DNA of 64,000 bases from Pusillimonas sp. TS35 (GTDB taxonomy: Bacteria; Pseudomonadota; Gammaproteobacteria; Burkholderiales; Burkholderiaceae_B), in contig NZ_WWER01000001.1 of the NCBI RefSeq assembly GCF_009857885.1, forward strand, positions 496,001 through 560,000, read 5' to 3'. Below the pieces are notes generated by a model, which saw nothing but the letters and a program-made list of their open reading frames with translations, ran no database searches and was not told the origin of the DNA. A program made the translations under genes and the position numbers. Of this stretch, positions 17,385 through 27,031 are shown piece after piece (within the stretch, counting starts at the first letter, position 1; each line of letters begins with the position of its first letter).

Positions 17385-17933
17385 ATGGGCAGGCCAGCTT
17401 CCGGCGGGAGTGGCGCTTTGCGGCCGCGCGGCGCGCTGGTTCTTTATGTGGCGGATACCTTCTTTAAACGCTTGTTCGGCCTGTTTGCCTGCCCGCCCTT
17501 GGTCTTTGGAACAGGCCTTTGCATCAGGCCATGCCGCGCAGTGCATACCTTTGGTGTGCGTGCGGCCATTGATGTGCTGTTTCTGGACATGCACGGCGGC
17601 CTGCGCCGTTGCGTGCACCGGCTTCAACCATGGCGCGCAGCGCTATGCCTGAAGGCTGGCATGGTAGTCGAGCTGCCGGGAGGCTACTGCGCTGCTCATC
17701 CCGACTACTTGCTACGCGTCCATCTCGCTCTCGGCCTGGTAGACATTGCCGAAAACGCTGACGTAGGCGGGATAGAAGCTGCAGTACAGGATGGCCGCCA
17801 CAATGATGTTGACGGGCGTGAGGAGCACCTGCATGGCTGCGGCCGATATGCCCATCGACACGATCATGCCCGCCGCAGTCTGGATGGCGAAGAAGATGGC
17901 GGCCCAACTGGCGCCATAGGCAAGAAAGGGTAG
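17385..17933 (+). CDS. DUF192-family protein with an antisense-overlapping C-terminal extension
   Basis: A 182-residue ORF. Residues 18-115 look like a DUF192 domain: VADTFFKRLFGLF, a Cys-rich CIRPCRAVHTFGV, IDVLFLDMHGG and VVELPGG. DUF192 proteins are small, of unclear role, and are seen at the end of Tad loci. The last 67 residues lie antisense to the BPSS1780-type gene on the other strand and have a composition (HDHARRSLDGEEDGG) unlike any domain. They are probably read-through after a lost stop rather than selected protein. It starts 3 bases after tadC. Confidence 0.6.
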   Translation: MGRPASGGSGALRPRGALVLYVADTFFKRLFGLFACPPLVFGTGLCIRPCRAVHTFGVRAAIDVLFLDMHGGLRRCVHRLQPWRAALCLKAGMVVELPGGYCAAHPDYLLRVHLALGLVDIAENADVGGIEAAVQDGRHNDVDGREEHLHGCGRYAHRHDHARRSLDGEEDGGPTGAIGKKG

Positions 17934-18497
17934 CTTGTTGCGCCAGCAGGCCACCATTGAAAAGAATAAGGCTTGCGGCATACGGATGCCATGCCAGCCG
18001 ATCAGTGCGGGCGCGTGCCAGAATAGGGCCGAAATGAGCACATACAGCAGGCCGAAGGTAATGAAGGGCCCACGCATGGCAAGCAGCAGGGCGTGCTCGT
18101 TGATAGCGCCGTCGGTGTTGAGTACCGCGGATAGGTCGCCCAGAAAGGGTAGGGTGGCGGCAAAACCCGCCGCCAGGCAGACCAGCAAGTAGGCCAGGCC
18201 CAATGCGAGCAGCCGTTTTCGGGTGTCACGCTTGTGCAGGGGCTGCAACCACATAGACAACAGCATGCGTCGTCCGTCGGCGATGTTGCGGCAGGCGCAG
18301 AGGGTGATGAACGTGAGGATAGGGGTGCCGGCGATCAACGCCATCTGCCCAAGCAGCGGAATGAGGTAGCTGATTGAGATCAGCACGCTGGTCACCATGC
18401 TCCAGAAGAACATGGCCATGGGCTGGCGGCGGAACAGGCCAAAACCGTCCTGGATCCAGGACCATCCGGCAGTGATCGGCAGGGTAGCGGCTTGCAT
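17712..18497 (-). CDS. BPSS1780-family polytopic membrane protein
   Basis: A 261-residue inner-membrane protein with about six hydrophobic helices. The N-terminal block GWSWIQDGFGLFRRQP and the final YCSFYPAYVSVFG are typical of the BPSS1780-like family of Burkholderiales. No biochemical function is known. It lies 22 bases downstream of thrB on the same strand and probably shares its transcript. Its last 222 bases overlap the convergent DUF192 ORF. Because its C-terminal motif is conserved, this is the strand I trust in the overlap. Confidence 0.85.
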   Translation of the reverse strand: MQAATLPITAGWSWIQDGFGLFRRQPMAMFFWSMVTSVLISISYLIPLLGQMALIAGTPILTFITLCACRNIADGRRMLLSMWLQPLHKRDTRKRLLALGLAYLLVCLAAGFAATLPFLGDLSAVLNTDGAINEHALLLAMRGPFITFGLLYVLISALFWHAPALIGWHGIRMPQALFFSMVACWRNKLPFLAYGASWAAIFFAIQTAAGMIVSMGISAAAMQVLLTPVNIIVAAILYCSFYPAYVSVFGNVYQAESEMDA

Positions 18498-18519
18498 GCG
18501 ACGAACCTTTGTGTACGGC

Positions 18520-19485
18520 TTATAACGGGCGCGGCGCTACGGTGCGGCGCAGACGAAGGATGCGTTCGAAGTGGCGCGGATCGTGCGGCTTGAGGGTTTG
18601 CGCCGGCCGCGGCAGGAAGTAATCATACAGCCGTGACGTCCAGAAACGCAGCGCGGCGCCTTGCAGCATCAGTGGCCAGGCCTGGCGTTCTTCGGGCGTG
18701 AAGGGCCTTACGGCGCGGTAAGCGTGCAGCCACGCATGCAGCTTGTGGTCGTCGAAACCACCTGTTGCGCGGTCGATGCACCAGTCGTTGACACTGACGG
18801 CCACATCGAACAGCCAGGTGTCGCACCCGGCGAAGTAGAAATCGATGATGCCGCCCATGCGGGGCATCTCGAAGGTGCCGTCGAACAATACGTTGTCGCG
18901 GAACAGGTCGCAGTGCGCCGGGCCGTTGGGCAGCTTGGCGTAGGCGGCGCTGGCGGCGAATTCAATCTGCTCGGCCAACGTTGCGCGGATCATTTCTGCC
19001 TGTGCCTCGTCGAGGAAAGGCAGAACCTTGGGCACGGTCTCGCGCCACCACACCAGCCCGCGAAGATTGGGCTGGTGGATGGGGAAATCCTGTGCCGCCA
19101 GGTGTGCACGCGCCAGCGTCTGGCCCGCCAGCGCGCAGTGCGCGGCGCTTGGCGCTGGCTCGTAGCCGCCCGACAGGCGTGTAACAATGGCGCAGGGCTT
19201 GCCGTGCAGTGTGGTGAGCCGGCCGCCCTCGCGCAGAGTTTGTGGCTCTGGCACGGGGATGCCGCGTGTGGCCAAGTGGTGCATGAGCTCGATATAGAAC
19301 GGCAGTTGCTCATGCGTGAGCACTTCGAACAGTGTCAGTACGTACTCGCCCCGGGTGGTAGTGAGGAAGTAATTGGTGTTTTCGATGCCGGCCGTGATGC
19401 CCCGCAGTGAAACGAGGTCGCCAAGGGCGTAGCGGGTGAGAAGCGTGCTGGCGTCGCTATCGCTGACTGGGGTGAATACGGCCAT
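18520..19485 (-). CDS. thrB: Homoserine kinase (ThrB, APH-fold type)
   Basis: A 321-residue cytosolic kinase that phosphorylates homoserine for threonine synthesis. It is the aminoglycoside-phosphotransferase-fold type used by beta- and pseudomonad proteobacteria, not the GHMP type of E. coli. Signatures are [20 protein letters not shown] (catalytic loop) and GIIDFYFAG (metal loop). Length is normal for this type. The asd gene elsewhere in the window feeds the same pathway. Confidence 0.95.
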   Translation of the reverse strand: MAVFTPVSDSDASTLLTRYALGDLVSLRGITAGIENTNYFLTTTRGEYVLTLFEVLTHEQLPFYIELMHHLATRGIPVPEPQTLREGGRLTTLHGKPCAIVTRLSGGYEPAPSAAHCALAGQTLARAHLAAQDFPIHQPNLRGLVWWRETVPKVLPFLDEAQAEMIRATLAEQIEFAASAAYAKLPNGPAHCDLFRDNVLFDGTFEMPRMGGIIDFYFAGCDTWLFDVAVSVNDWCIDRATGGFDDHKLHAWLHAYRAVRPFTPEERQAWPLMLQGAALRFWTSRLYDYFLPRPAQTLKPHDPRHFERILRLRRTVAPRPL

Positions 19486-19631
19486 ATGGAACTGGATGTG
19501 AGACGGTTTGGATGCGCAAGGGATAGAACGGCGGGTGTCGCTAATGTGCAGGGGAGATTATCGCCCCGCAGGCGGATTGTAGTCGCACCGGTCAGCGATG
19601 GCGGGTCGGCCGGCTGATTTTAGTGCATTGG

Positions 19632-19665
19632 GCGCCCGCCCCATGCGCGAACCACGGGCGGGCGC
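19632..19665 (-). terminator. GC-rich hairpin downstream of fghA
   Basis: A perfect 10-bp stem (19632-19641 with 19656-19665) has a 14-base loop and starts 36 bases past the fghA stop, between fghA and thrB. It has no T tract on either side, so it is at best a weak or Rho-aided terminator. Confidence 0.35.
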
Positions 19666-19700
19666 GTGCCAAACACGTGGTCACGGGGGCGGGGCGGGTA

Positions 19701-20567
19701 TCATGCGCCGGCCAACTGCTGGGCGTGATGGCGCAGATGGTCTTCGATGAAAGTCGAGATGAAGTAATAGCCGTGGTCGTAACCTTCGTGCTCGCGCAAG
19801 ACCAGTGGCTGGCCAACTGCGGCGCAGGCCTGCCCGAATGCCTGCGGGCGCAGTTGTTCGGCGAGGAATTGGTCGGCCAGGCCCTGGTCGATCAGGATGC
19901 CGCCCGGAAACACGGGCTGGCCAGCCTTGGCGATGAGCCGGGTGGCGTCATAATCGTGCCAGGCATGCCGGTCTTCGCCCAGATAGCCGCTGAAGGCTTT
20001 TTGCCCCCAGGGGCAGTTGGCTGGTGCGGCGATGGGCGCGAATGCGGACAGAGAGCGGAAGCGTGCGGGATTGCGCAGGCCCAGTACCAGCGCGCCGTGG
20101 CCGCCCATGGAGTGCCCCATGATGCCGATGGCGTTTGGGCGCACCGGCAGCGCGCCGGCGACGAGATCGTAAAGCTCCTGCACGATGTAGCTGTACATGC
20201 GGTAGTGGCTGCTCCAGGGGGCACGGGTGGCGTCAAGGTAAAAGCCGGCCCCGGCGCCGAAGTCCCAGTGATCGGTCTCACCGGGGATGCCTGCGCCGCG
20301 CGGACTGGTGTCCGGGGCGATCAGGATCAGCCCTTCGCGCGCCGCGGCGCGCTGTGCACCGGCCTTGATCATGAAGGTTTCTTCAGTGCAGGTCAGGCCC
20401 GCCAGATAAAACACGGCGGGGCAGGGTTTGCCCTGTACCGCATTGGGCGGCAGATAGACGGAAAAGCGCATGGGCAGGCCGATGACGTCCGAGGCATGGC
20501 GGTAGAAGCGTTGCATGCCGTCGAAACAGCGGTGTTCGCTGATGAGTTCTAGAGGCTGATGCGTCAT
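19701..20567 (-). CDS. fghA: S-formylglutathione hydrolase
   Basis: A 288-residue esterase-D-type serine hydrolase that releases formate and glutathione from S-formylglutathione. It has the oxyanion region FYLAGLTCTEETF and the nucleophile elbow GHSMGGHGAL. The N-terminus (LELISEHRCFDGMQRFYRH) is typical. It lies 124 bases downstream of frmA on the same strand, giving the two-step glutathione-dependent formaldehyde pathway. No FrmR-like regulator is visible next to it. Confidence 0.95.
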   Translation of the reverse strand: MTHQPLELISEHRCFDGMQRFYRHASDVIGLPMRFSVYLPPNAVQGKPCPAVFYLAGLTCTEETFMIKAGAQRAAAREGLILIAPDTSPRGAGIPGETDHWDFGAGAGFYLDATRAPWSSHYRMYSYIVQELYDLVAGALPVRPNAIGIMGHSMGGHGALVLGLRNPARFRSLSAFAPIAAPANCPWGQKAFSGYLGEDRHAWHDYDATRLIAKAGQPVFPGGILIDQGLADQFLAEQLRPQAFGQACAAVGQPLVLREHEGYDHGYYFISTFIEDHLRHHAQQLAGA

Positions 20568-20691
20568 GTCTGGAGTCTCCAGCCGCTGGCGCGGGCTTGG
20601 CCCGACGCCAGTGGAACTGATTGGATTGAAAATGCCTCGCTAGAGGGCGTACAGGGTGCGCTGACTGGCTGCCGCCGTCAGCGACGCCGGA

Positions 20692-21798
20692 TCAGTACAG
20701 GACGACGGACCGGATCGACTCGCCGCGCTTCATTAGCTCGAAGCCTTCGTTGATGCGATCAAGCGGCAAGGTGTGTGTGATGAGGTCGTCGATGTTGATC
20801 TTGCCGTCCATATACCAGTCGACAATCTTGGGCACGTCGGTGCGCCCGCGCGCGCCGCCGAAGGCGCTGCCTTTCCAGACGCGGCCGGTGACCAATTGGA
20901 AGGGACGGGTGGAGATTTCGGCACCCGCCTCGGCCACACCGATGATGACCGATTGCCCCCAGCCGCGGTGGCAGCATTCGAGTGCCTGGCGCATCACTTT
21001 GGTGTTGCCGATGCATTCGAAGGAGTAATCGGCCCCGCCGTCGGTGAGTTGGATGATATGGTCGACCACGTTTTCGACGTCATTGGGATTGACGAAGTGT
21101 GTCATGCCGAATTTACGCGCCATGGCTTCGCGTTCGGGGTTCAGGTCGACGCCGATGATTTTGTCGGCGCCGACCATTTTGGCACCCTGGATGACGTTCA
21201 GGCCGATACCCCCCAAACCGAACACCACCACATTGGCCCCAGCCTCTACCTTGGCTGTGAACAGCACGGCGCCGATCCCGGTCGTTACGCCGCAGCCGAT
21301 ATAGCAGACTTTGTCGAAGGGAGCGTCGTCGCGGATCTTGGCCAGGGCAATCACGGGCACTACGATATGGTTGGAGAAGGTTGATGTGCCCATGTAATGG
21401 TGCACGGGCTTACCTCCGACCGTGAAGCGCGAGGTGCCGTCTGGCATCAGGCCTTTGCCTTGGGTGGCGCGGATGGCCGTGCACAGATTTGTCTTGCGCG
21501 ATAGACAGGATTTGCACTGGCGGCATTCGGGCGTGTACAGGGGGATGACATGATCGCCAGGCTTGAGCGAGGTGACGCCAGGGCCTACCTCGAGCACCAC
21601 GCCCGCGCCTTCGTGCCCGAGAATTGCCGGGAACAGGCCCTCGGGGTCGGCGCCGGACAGCGTGTAATAATCGGTATGGCAGATGCCCGTGGCCTTGATT
21701 TCGACCAGCACCTCAAAGGTTTTGGGGCCGGCCAGCTCGACGTCTTCGATGGTGAGGGGCGCGCCTGCCTTCCAGGCGATTGCTGCTTTTGTTTTCAT
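20692..21798 (-). CDS. frmA: S-(hydroxymethyl)glutathione dehydrogenase (class III alcohol dehydrogenase)
   Basis: A 368-residue zinc enzyme that oxidises S-hydroxymethylglutathione with NAD and can reduce S-nitrosoglutathione. Catalytic zinc ligands start at Cys40 (TGICHTDYY), the structural zinc site is [16 protein letters not shown], and the Rossmann loop is FGLGGIGLN. Length and motifs are complete. It is the first gene of the frmA-fghA pair and is divergent from dusA, with 150 bases between them. Confidence 0.97.
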   Translation of the reverse strand: MKTKAAIAWKAGAPLTIEDVELAGPKTFEVLVEIKATGICHTDYYTLSGADPEGLFPAILGHEGAGVVLEVGPGVTSLKPGDHVIPLYTPECRQCKSCLSRKTNLCTAIRATQGKGLMPDGTSRFTVGGKPVHHYMGTSTFSNHIVVPVIALAKIRDDAPFDKVCYIGCGVTTGIGAVLFTAKVEAGANVVVFGLGGIGLNVIQGAKMVGADKIIGVDLNPEREAMARKFGMTHFVNPNDVENVVDHIIQLTDGGADYSFECIGNTKVMRQALECCHRGWGQSVIIGVAEAGAEISTRPFQLVTGRVWKGSAFGGARGRTDVPKIVDWYMDGKINIDDLITHTLPLDRINEGFELMKRGESIRSVVLY

Positions 21799-21948
21799 GG
21801 TTTCGCGTCCGTGTGACTTAAAATAGAGAACCCGTCGGGCTCATGCAAGTCTATGTGAGTCCGCAGGTTCATTCAAGGCCGCTGCGCCTGGCGCGGCGGC
21901 GGGCATGATACACGTTATCCGCCCCGCGTCCGATATTGGCTTTTTCTT

Positions 21949-22965
21949 GTGACAACAACATCGCTTTCCCCTACCGCATGGCGCCTGTGCGTCGCACCGA
22001 TGATCGACGTAACCGACAGGCATTGTCGTTATTTTCATCGTTTGTTGTCGCCGCATGCCCGTCTGTACACCGAGATGATCACGACCGGGGCGCTGACACA
22101 CGGCGATGCGGCCAGGCATCTCGACTTCAACGAGGTGGAGCATCCCGTCGCACTGCAGTTGGGTGGCAGCGAGCCCACTGCACTGGCGCGTTCGGCGCGC
22201 CTGGGCGAGCAGTGGGGCTACGACGAAATCAACCTCAACTGCGGCTGCCCCTCCGAGCGGGTGCGGCGCGGTGCCTTTGGCGCCTGCCTGATGGCTGAAC
22301 CCGCGTTGGTGGCCGATTGCATCAAGGCCATGCAAGACGCAGTTTCAGTGCCCGTTACCGTCAAACACCGCCTGGGTCTGGACTACAACGACGACCACGG
22401 CTTCGTGCACGATTTCGTCGGCAAGCTGTACGATGCGGGGTGCCGAGTATTCGTGGTGCACGCGCGCAATGCTGTGCTCAAGGGCCTGTCGCCCAAAGAC
22501 AACCGCGAGATCCCGCCGCTGCGCTACGAGCGTGCGGCGCAATTGAAGGCGGATTTCCCAGGCTGTGTATTCGTGCTTAATGGCGGCATTGCCACGGTGC
22601 CCGATGCGGTGGCACTCATGGCGCGCTTTGATGGGGTAATGCTGGGACGCGCCGCGTGGCATAACCCGGGCATCCTGGCAGCGATCGAGCATGAACGTGA
22701 CCCCGGCTTTGCGCTGCCCGACCCTGACGCAGTGGTTGCCGACATGACGCGTTACGCCGAAGCTCAGGTTAAGCGCGGCGTGCCCCTGCGCATTATTGTG
22801 CGCGGCCTGCTGGGGTGGATGGCGGGCACGCCTGGAGCGCGCGGTTGGCGACGTACGCTGTCGGATGTCGCGCTGCTCAAAAACAATGACCCGGCCTTGA
22901 TAGGCCGGGCCTGGGAGGCGTTTCGCAACGCTGCGGGCACGGCGGGGCACCTGCTGCCCGACTGA
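21949..22965 (+). CDS. dusA: tRNA-dihydrouridine(20/20a) synthase DusA
   Basis: A 338-residue flavin enzyme that reduces uridine in the tRNA D-loop. It shows the FMN barrel start WRLCVAPMIDVTDRHCRYF, the catalytic NLNCGCPSERV segment and the DusA-specific VVHARNAVLKGLSPKDNR. It is close to the normal length for DusA. The start is a GTG at 21949 with no strong Shine-Dalgarno. It converges on the CBS-domain gene. Confidence 0.95.
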   Translation: MTTTSLSPTAWRLCVAPMIDVTDRHCRYFHRLLSPHARLYTEMITTGALTHGDAARHLDFNEVEHPVALQLGGSEPTALARSARLGEQWGYDEINLNCGCPSERVRRGAFGACLMAEPALVADCIKAMQDAVSVPVTVKHRLGLDYNDDHGFVHDFVGKLYDAGCRVFVVHARNAVLKGLSPKDNREIPPLRYERAAQLKADFPGCVFVLNGGIATVPDAVALMARFDGVMLGRAAWHNPGILAAIEHERDPGFALPDPDAVVADMTRYAEAQVKRGVPLRIIVRGLLGWMAGTPGARGWRRTLSDVALLKNNDPALIGRAWEAFRNAAGTAGHLLPD

Positions 22966-23019
22966 GGCGGCAGGAGGCCAAATGACCCGCGCGACGGCCG
23001 CTGGCGCGGGCCGACGGCC

Positions 23020-23484
23020 TTATTGGCCCGTGCGTGCGGCCTCGGTATCCGACGGCCAATCGCGGATGTACGCCTTTAGCATGTCGTTCTCGAACTGTTG
23101 CGCCGCCACGATAGCCTGCGCCATGTCGTAGAACGAAATCACACCCAGCAGCGTCGGGCCATCCATGACCGGGATGTAGCGCGCGTGCTTTTCGAGCATG
23201 AGGCGCTGCACTTCGTCGGCGCTGGTATTGGGCGATACACTGACCGGTGCGTCGTCCATGATGCTGCGAAGCGTGTTGTCGCCAGTGACGCCATGGTTGT
23301 CGTGCAAGTGCCGGATGATTTCCCGGAACGTCACCATGCCCGTCAATTGGCCGTGCTCCATGATGACCAGGGAGCCGATGTCCTGTTCGCTCATGGTTTC
23401 GAGGGCGCGGATGATGGGCATGTCGGGCGTGGCTGTGTACAGCGTATTGCCTTTGACGCGTAGTATTTCGTTTACCCGTAGCAT
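23020..23484 (-). CDS. Tandem CBS-domain protein
   Basis: A 154-residue cytosolic protein made almost entirely of two CBS domains, about residues 10-70 and 78-135. They contain DIGSLVIMEHGQLTGMVTFREI and ARYIPVMDGPTLLGVISFYD. Such pairs bind adenine nucleotides and act as energy sensors, but the partner of this stand-alone protein is unknown. It lies 9 bases downstream of the YihY-type gene on the same strand. Confidence 0.88.
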   Translation of the reverse strand: MLRVNEILRVKGNTLYTATPDMPIIRALETMSEQDIGSLVIMEHGQLTGMVTFREIIRHLHDNHGVTGDNTLRSIMDDAPVSVSPNTSADEVQRLMLEKHARYIPVMDGPTLLGVISFYDMAQAIVAAQQFENDMLKAYIRDWPSDTEAARTGQ

Positions 23485-23493
23485 GGTAGCCTC

Positions 23494-24834
23494 CTACCCT
23501 GTTGTGTCGTTCATTGTATTTTGCACCATCCTGTGTCGTTCGTGTAGGGGCGCGGTATCGAACAGGCTTTCAAGCCGCGGAGGCTTGGCGACCAGCGCTT
23601 TGGCAATGGCGTCGAGCAGCGCCTGGTTGCCGCGCAGCGCGGGCTGGCGGCGGTCCACCAGCATGGCATCCACCAGGCGGCCGATATCGGCGGCCCGCTG
23701 GTCGCAGGACAACACCCACACTACGTCGCCGCTCTCCATGGTATCAACCGCATAGCCAAGGTCTTTGAGCCGGCAGAGCACCCGCGCCAGCTCATCCTGG
23801 TGGATTTGCAGGCGATCGCACAGATAGGCCGTGCCTAGGCCGGGCGAGGGGCCTTCGGCCTGGGCCTGCCACAGCAGGCGCAGTGCGCGCAGCGCGTCGA
23901 TGAACTCGTCGCCGGTGTAGTGCACCAGCGCCCAACGGCGCTGCCGCAGCGACGGGAGAATGGCGGCCACCGTGGCACCGACCAATATCACCAGCCACGA
24001 CAGATAAATCCACATCAGGAAGATTGGCACCGTGGCAAAGGCGCCATATATGACGGTATAGGAAGGAAAACGGGCAAGGTAGTAGGCAAACCCGGCGCGC
24101 ATGATTTCGAGCACCACGGCCGTGCCGATGCCGCCGACGAACGCGTCGCGCCACGCCACCTTGCAGTTGGGCACCATGCGGAATAGCAGGGTGAAGGCAG
24201 TGCCGGTGATCAGCAGTGGCGTCAGCGAGAGCGCAAAGCCGCCCTGGGACAAGTCGCCGATGACGCCGTCACTCTTGCGCGCCAGCAGGGACAGCGCCCA
24301 GGGGCTTGCCCCGGCGAGGATAGGGCCGAGCGAGACAAGCGCCCAGTAGGCCAGCATGCGTTGGCGGATCGGCCGTTGCTGACGCACCTGCCAGATGTCA
24401 TTGAACGCTTCGTCGATTGTCATGATCAGCGATATCGACGTTACGATAAGAAACAAGGAACCTACGGCCGTGAGCCCCGACGCCTTGGCGGCGAACTGGT
24501 TCAGATACTGCATGACGGTATCCGACACTGAAGGGGGCATCAGACTGGCCGTCAGGAAATTCTGCAGCGCCAACTGGAATTCGTTGAACATCGGGAAGGC
24601 CGTGAACAGCGACAGCACAACGGTAAGCAGCGGCACCAGGCTGAGCACGGTGGTGAACGTCAGGCTAGACGCCACCTGCATCAGTTTTTTGTCTCCGGCG
24701 CGCTGGATGACGAACCGCGCAACGGCACCGCTGTTGGCCGGCAGCGCGAACAGATCACGCGCAGTTGAGCGCAAGCGGCTCGAAAGGCGGGTGGAAGCTT
24801 TCCCGCCGACATGGTTTGTATCGTCTTGCGGCAT
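23494..24834 (-). CDS. YihY/BrkB-family inner-membrane protein
   Basis: A 446-residue polytopic protein. Six helices span roughly residues 50-300, with the family segments VASSLTFTTVLSLVPLL and YGAFATVPIFLMWIYLSWL. A C-terminal cytosolic domain of about 130 residues resembles a winged helix (LCDRLQIHQDELARVLCRLKDLGY). The family was once called ribonuclease BN, which is now considered wrong; its true role is unknown. It is divergent from the DUF2069 gene. Confidence 0.88.
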   Translation of the reverse strand: MPQDDTNHVGGKASTRLSSRLRSTARDLFALPANSGAVARFVIQRAGDKKLMQVASSLTFTTVLSLVPLLTVVLSLFTAFPMFNEFQLALQNFLTASLMPPSVSDTVMQYLNQFAAKASGLTAVGSLFLIVTSISLIMTIDEAFNDIWQVRQQRPIRQRMLAYWALVSLGPILAGASPWALSLLARKSDGVIGDLSQGGFALSLTPLLITGTAFTLLFRMVPNCKVAWRDAFVGGIGTAVVLEIMRAGFAYYLARFPSYTVIYGAFATVPIFLMWIYLSWLVILVGATVAAILPSLRQRRWALVHYTGDEFIDALRALRLLWQAQAEGPSPGLGTAYLCDRLQIHQDELARVLCRLKDLGYAVDTMESGDVVWVLSCDQRAADIGRLVDAMLVDRRQPALRGNQALLDAIAKALVAKPPRLESLFDTAPLHERHRMVQNTMNDTTG

Positions 24835-24902
24835 GCGTGTCAGAACCTTTCTGTGTTTCCTGGGGCCCGGCGCAGGGGGCGCTTTCGAGTGATAATACCA
24901 GC

Positions 24903-25409
24903 ATGAGTACGCAACTTAATCCCATTCTGCGCCACGGCGCATCCGTAACGCTGGTCGCGCTGATCATCCTTTGCCTGGCCTGGGAGTTGCGTCTGGCGCC
25001 CCTGCGGCCCGGCGGTTCGCTGCTGGCGCTCAAGGCCCTGCCGCTGCTGCTGCCGCTGCGCGGCGTGCTCAAGGGCAGTCTCTATACCCTGCAGTGGGCC
25101 GCCATGCTGATCCTGCTGTACTTCATGGAAGGGGTGGTGCGGGCGTGGTCTGATACGTCGCCGGTATCGGTGGCCTTGGCCCTGGCTGAAACAGGGCTGG
25201 CGCTGGTGTTCTATTGTTGCGCCATCTTTTACCTGAAGCCCGCGAAACGGGCGGCGAAGCTGGCGGCCAAAAACGCTGAGGCGATGGTGGCCGGGGGTGC
25301 CGCGGGTATCGCGGCGCGGATCACGCCGGACGGGGTCCCGGACGAGGTGCCAGGGCAGGTGCACGAAGCCGCTGGCGATGCGCCTAGGTCGGCAGCGCCG
25401 CAATCATAG
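24903..25409 (+). CDS. DUF2069-family small membrane protein
   Basis: A 168-residue protein with four hydrophobic helices over residues 12-120 (SVTLVALIILCLAWE, TLQWAAMLILLYFMEGVVRAW, ALAETGLALVFYCCAIFYL). This fits DUF2069. A polar Ala-rich tail follows. Function unknown. I chose the ATG at 24903 because the upstream in-frame extension overlaps the promoter region of the divergent YihY gene. It is 8 bases ahead of selO, so it is probably cotranscribed. Confidence 0.8.
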   Translation: MSTQLNPILRHGASVTLVALIILCLAWELRLAPLRPGGSLLALKALPLLLPLRGVLKGSLYTLQWAAMLILLYFMEGVVRAWSDTSPVSVALALAETGLALVFYCCAIFYLKPAKRAAKLAAKNAEAMVAGGAAGIAARITPDGVPDEVPGQVHEAAGDAPRSAAPQS

Positions 25410-25417
25410 GGGGCGTC

Positions 25418-26902
25418 ATGGATCAGGTCGTGCTCAAAGACTCGCTGGTCGCGCTGGAGGTTGCTAACTCGTACGCTTCGCTGCCGGCCGCGTTCTACAC
25501 GCGGTTGGCCCCGCAACCTTTGACTGAGCCCAGGCTGCTGCACGCTAACGCAGGTGTGGCAGCCATGCTGGGTTTGTCCGAAACGGCGCTGGCCGCGCCT
25601 GAGTTCCTGCAGGTGTTTTCCGGCGGGCAGCCGTTGCCCGGCGGTGACACTATCGCCGCCGTATACAGTGGGCACCAGTTCGGTGTCTGGGCGGGGCAGC
25701 TTGGCGATGGCCGCGCGCATCTGCTGGGTGAAGTGATTACGCCCGCCGGCAATCTTGAGTTGCAGCTCAAGGGGTCGGGCCTGACGCCTTATTCGCGCAT
25801 GGGCGATGGCCGTGCGGTTTTGCGGTCGTCGGTGCGCGAATACCTCGCAAGCGAGGCGATGGCCGGCCTGGGCATACCCACTACTCGCGCGCTGGCGTTG
25901 GTTGTGTCCAATGACCCGGTCTATCGCGAAACAGTCGAAACCGCAGCCATAGTCACCCGCGTCTCGCCCAGCTTTGTCCGTTTCGGGTCGTTTGAGCATT
26001 GGGCCAATCAACCGGACAATCTGCGCATTCTGCTTGAGTACGTGGCGCGCAGGCATTACCCCGAGTGCATGGAACAGGTCGGCCCCGACAATGCGCCTGC
26101 GCTGGCCGCGCGAGTGCTGGCCGAAGTCACCGTGCGCACTGCCCGGCTGATTGCCGATTGGCAAACGGCCGGTTTTTGTCACGGGGTGATGAATACCGAC
26201 AACATGTCCATCCTGGGCTTGACGCTGGATTACGGTCCTTACGGTTTCATGGATGCCTTTCAGGCAGGCTACGTGTGCAACCACAGTGATACTGCCGGGC
26301 GTTACGCCTGGAACACGCAGCCCGCCGTGGCGCACTGGAATCTCTACCGCCTGGGCAGCGCCTTGCTGCAATTGGGCGGCGAGCAGGACGCACTCAAGGC
26401 CGCATTGGGCGGCTACGAAGAAGCATTCCTTGCCGCATACCGCGGAAATCTGGCGCGCAAACTCGGCCTTGCGGGCTACCAAAACGGCGACGACACGCTG
26501 ATCGACGGCTGGTGGCGCCTGCTGCACACACAGTCGGCGGATTTCACCCTCAGCTTTCGTGCGCTGGCCGGTGCGGCGGCGGACAGCGACGCCTTTGTGG
26601 CGCGTTTTCCCGAACGCGAGCCGGCGCGAGCCTGGGTTGACCAATATCTGGCACGGCTGGCGCGGGATGGTCGCCCCGACGCAGAGCGTGTGGCGCAGAT
26701 GAACGGTGCCAACCCGCTTTATGTGCTGCGCAATTATTTGGCCGAAAACGCTATCCGGGCAGCCGCGCGCGGCGATGCCACTGAAATCGATACCCTGCTC
26801 AGGCTGCTGCGCGAACCCTATACAGAGCGCGCGGGCTATGAAGCCTATGCGGCGGAGCCGCCGCAATGGGCGGGCATGCTCGAAGTGAGCTGTTCGTCAT
26901 GA
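25418..26902 (+). CDS. selO: Protein adenylyltransferase SelO (YdiU)
   Basis: A 494-residue pseudokinase-fold enzyme. SelO transfers AMP from ATP to Ser/Thr/Tyr of target proteins and is tied to redox stress. Family blocks are VYSGHQFGVWAGQLGDGRA, LKGSGLTPYSRMGDGRAVL, CHGVMNTDNMSILGLTLDYGP (catalytic region) and CNHSDTAGRYAW. The usual C-terminal selenocysteine or Cys motif appears as the last residues EVSCSS, with Cys at the third position from the end. Length is normal. Confidence 0.95.
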   Translation: MDQVVLKDSLVALEVANSYASLPAAFYTRLAPQPLTEPRLLHANAGVAAMLGLSETALAAPEFLQVFSGGQPLPGGDTIAAVYSGHQFGVWAGQLGDGRAHLLGEVITPAGNLELQLKGSGLTPYSRMGDGRAVLRSSVREYLASEAMAGLGIPTTRALALVVSNDPVYRETVETAAIVTRVSPSFVRFGSFEHWANQPDNLRILLEYVARRHYPECMEQVGPDNAPALAARVLAEVTVRTARLIADWQTAGFCHGVMNTDNMSILGLTLDYGPYGFMDAFQAGYVCNHSDTAGRYAWNTQPAVAHWNLYRLGSALLQLGGEQDALKAALGGYEEAFLAAYRGNLARKLGLAGYQNGDDTLIDGWWRLLHTQSADFTLSFRALAGAAADSDAFVARFPEREPARAWVDQYLARLARDGRPDAERVAQMNGANPLYVLRNYLAENAIRAAARGDATEIDTLLRLLREPYTERAGYEAYAAEPPQWAGMLEVSCSS

Positions 26903-27031
26903 GGTGCGTGGGTACAGTTGCCATGGCCGGCGACGCAGGCTCTACTACAATCGTCTATCAGATCGCGGCAGCGCTTTGCACTGCGATGGCGCGTCCCACC
27001 TTTTTACGTAACCCTTCACAATAAAACGATT

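Noticed and set aside
23494-24834. Ribonuclease BN
   Set aside because: That name for YihY-type proteins is a historical misassignment. No nuclease motif is present.
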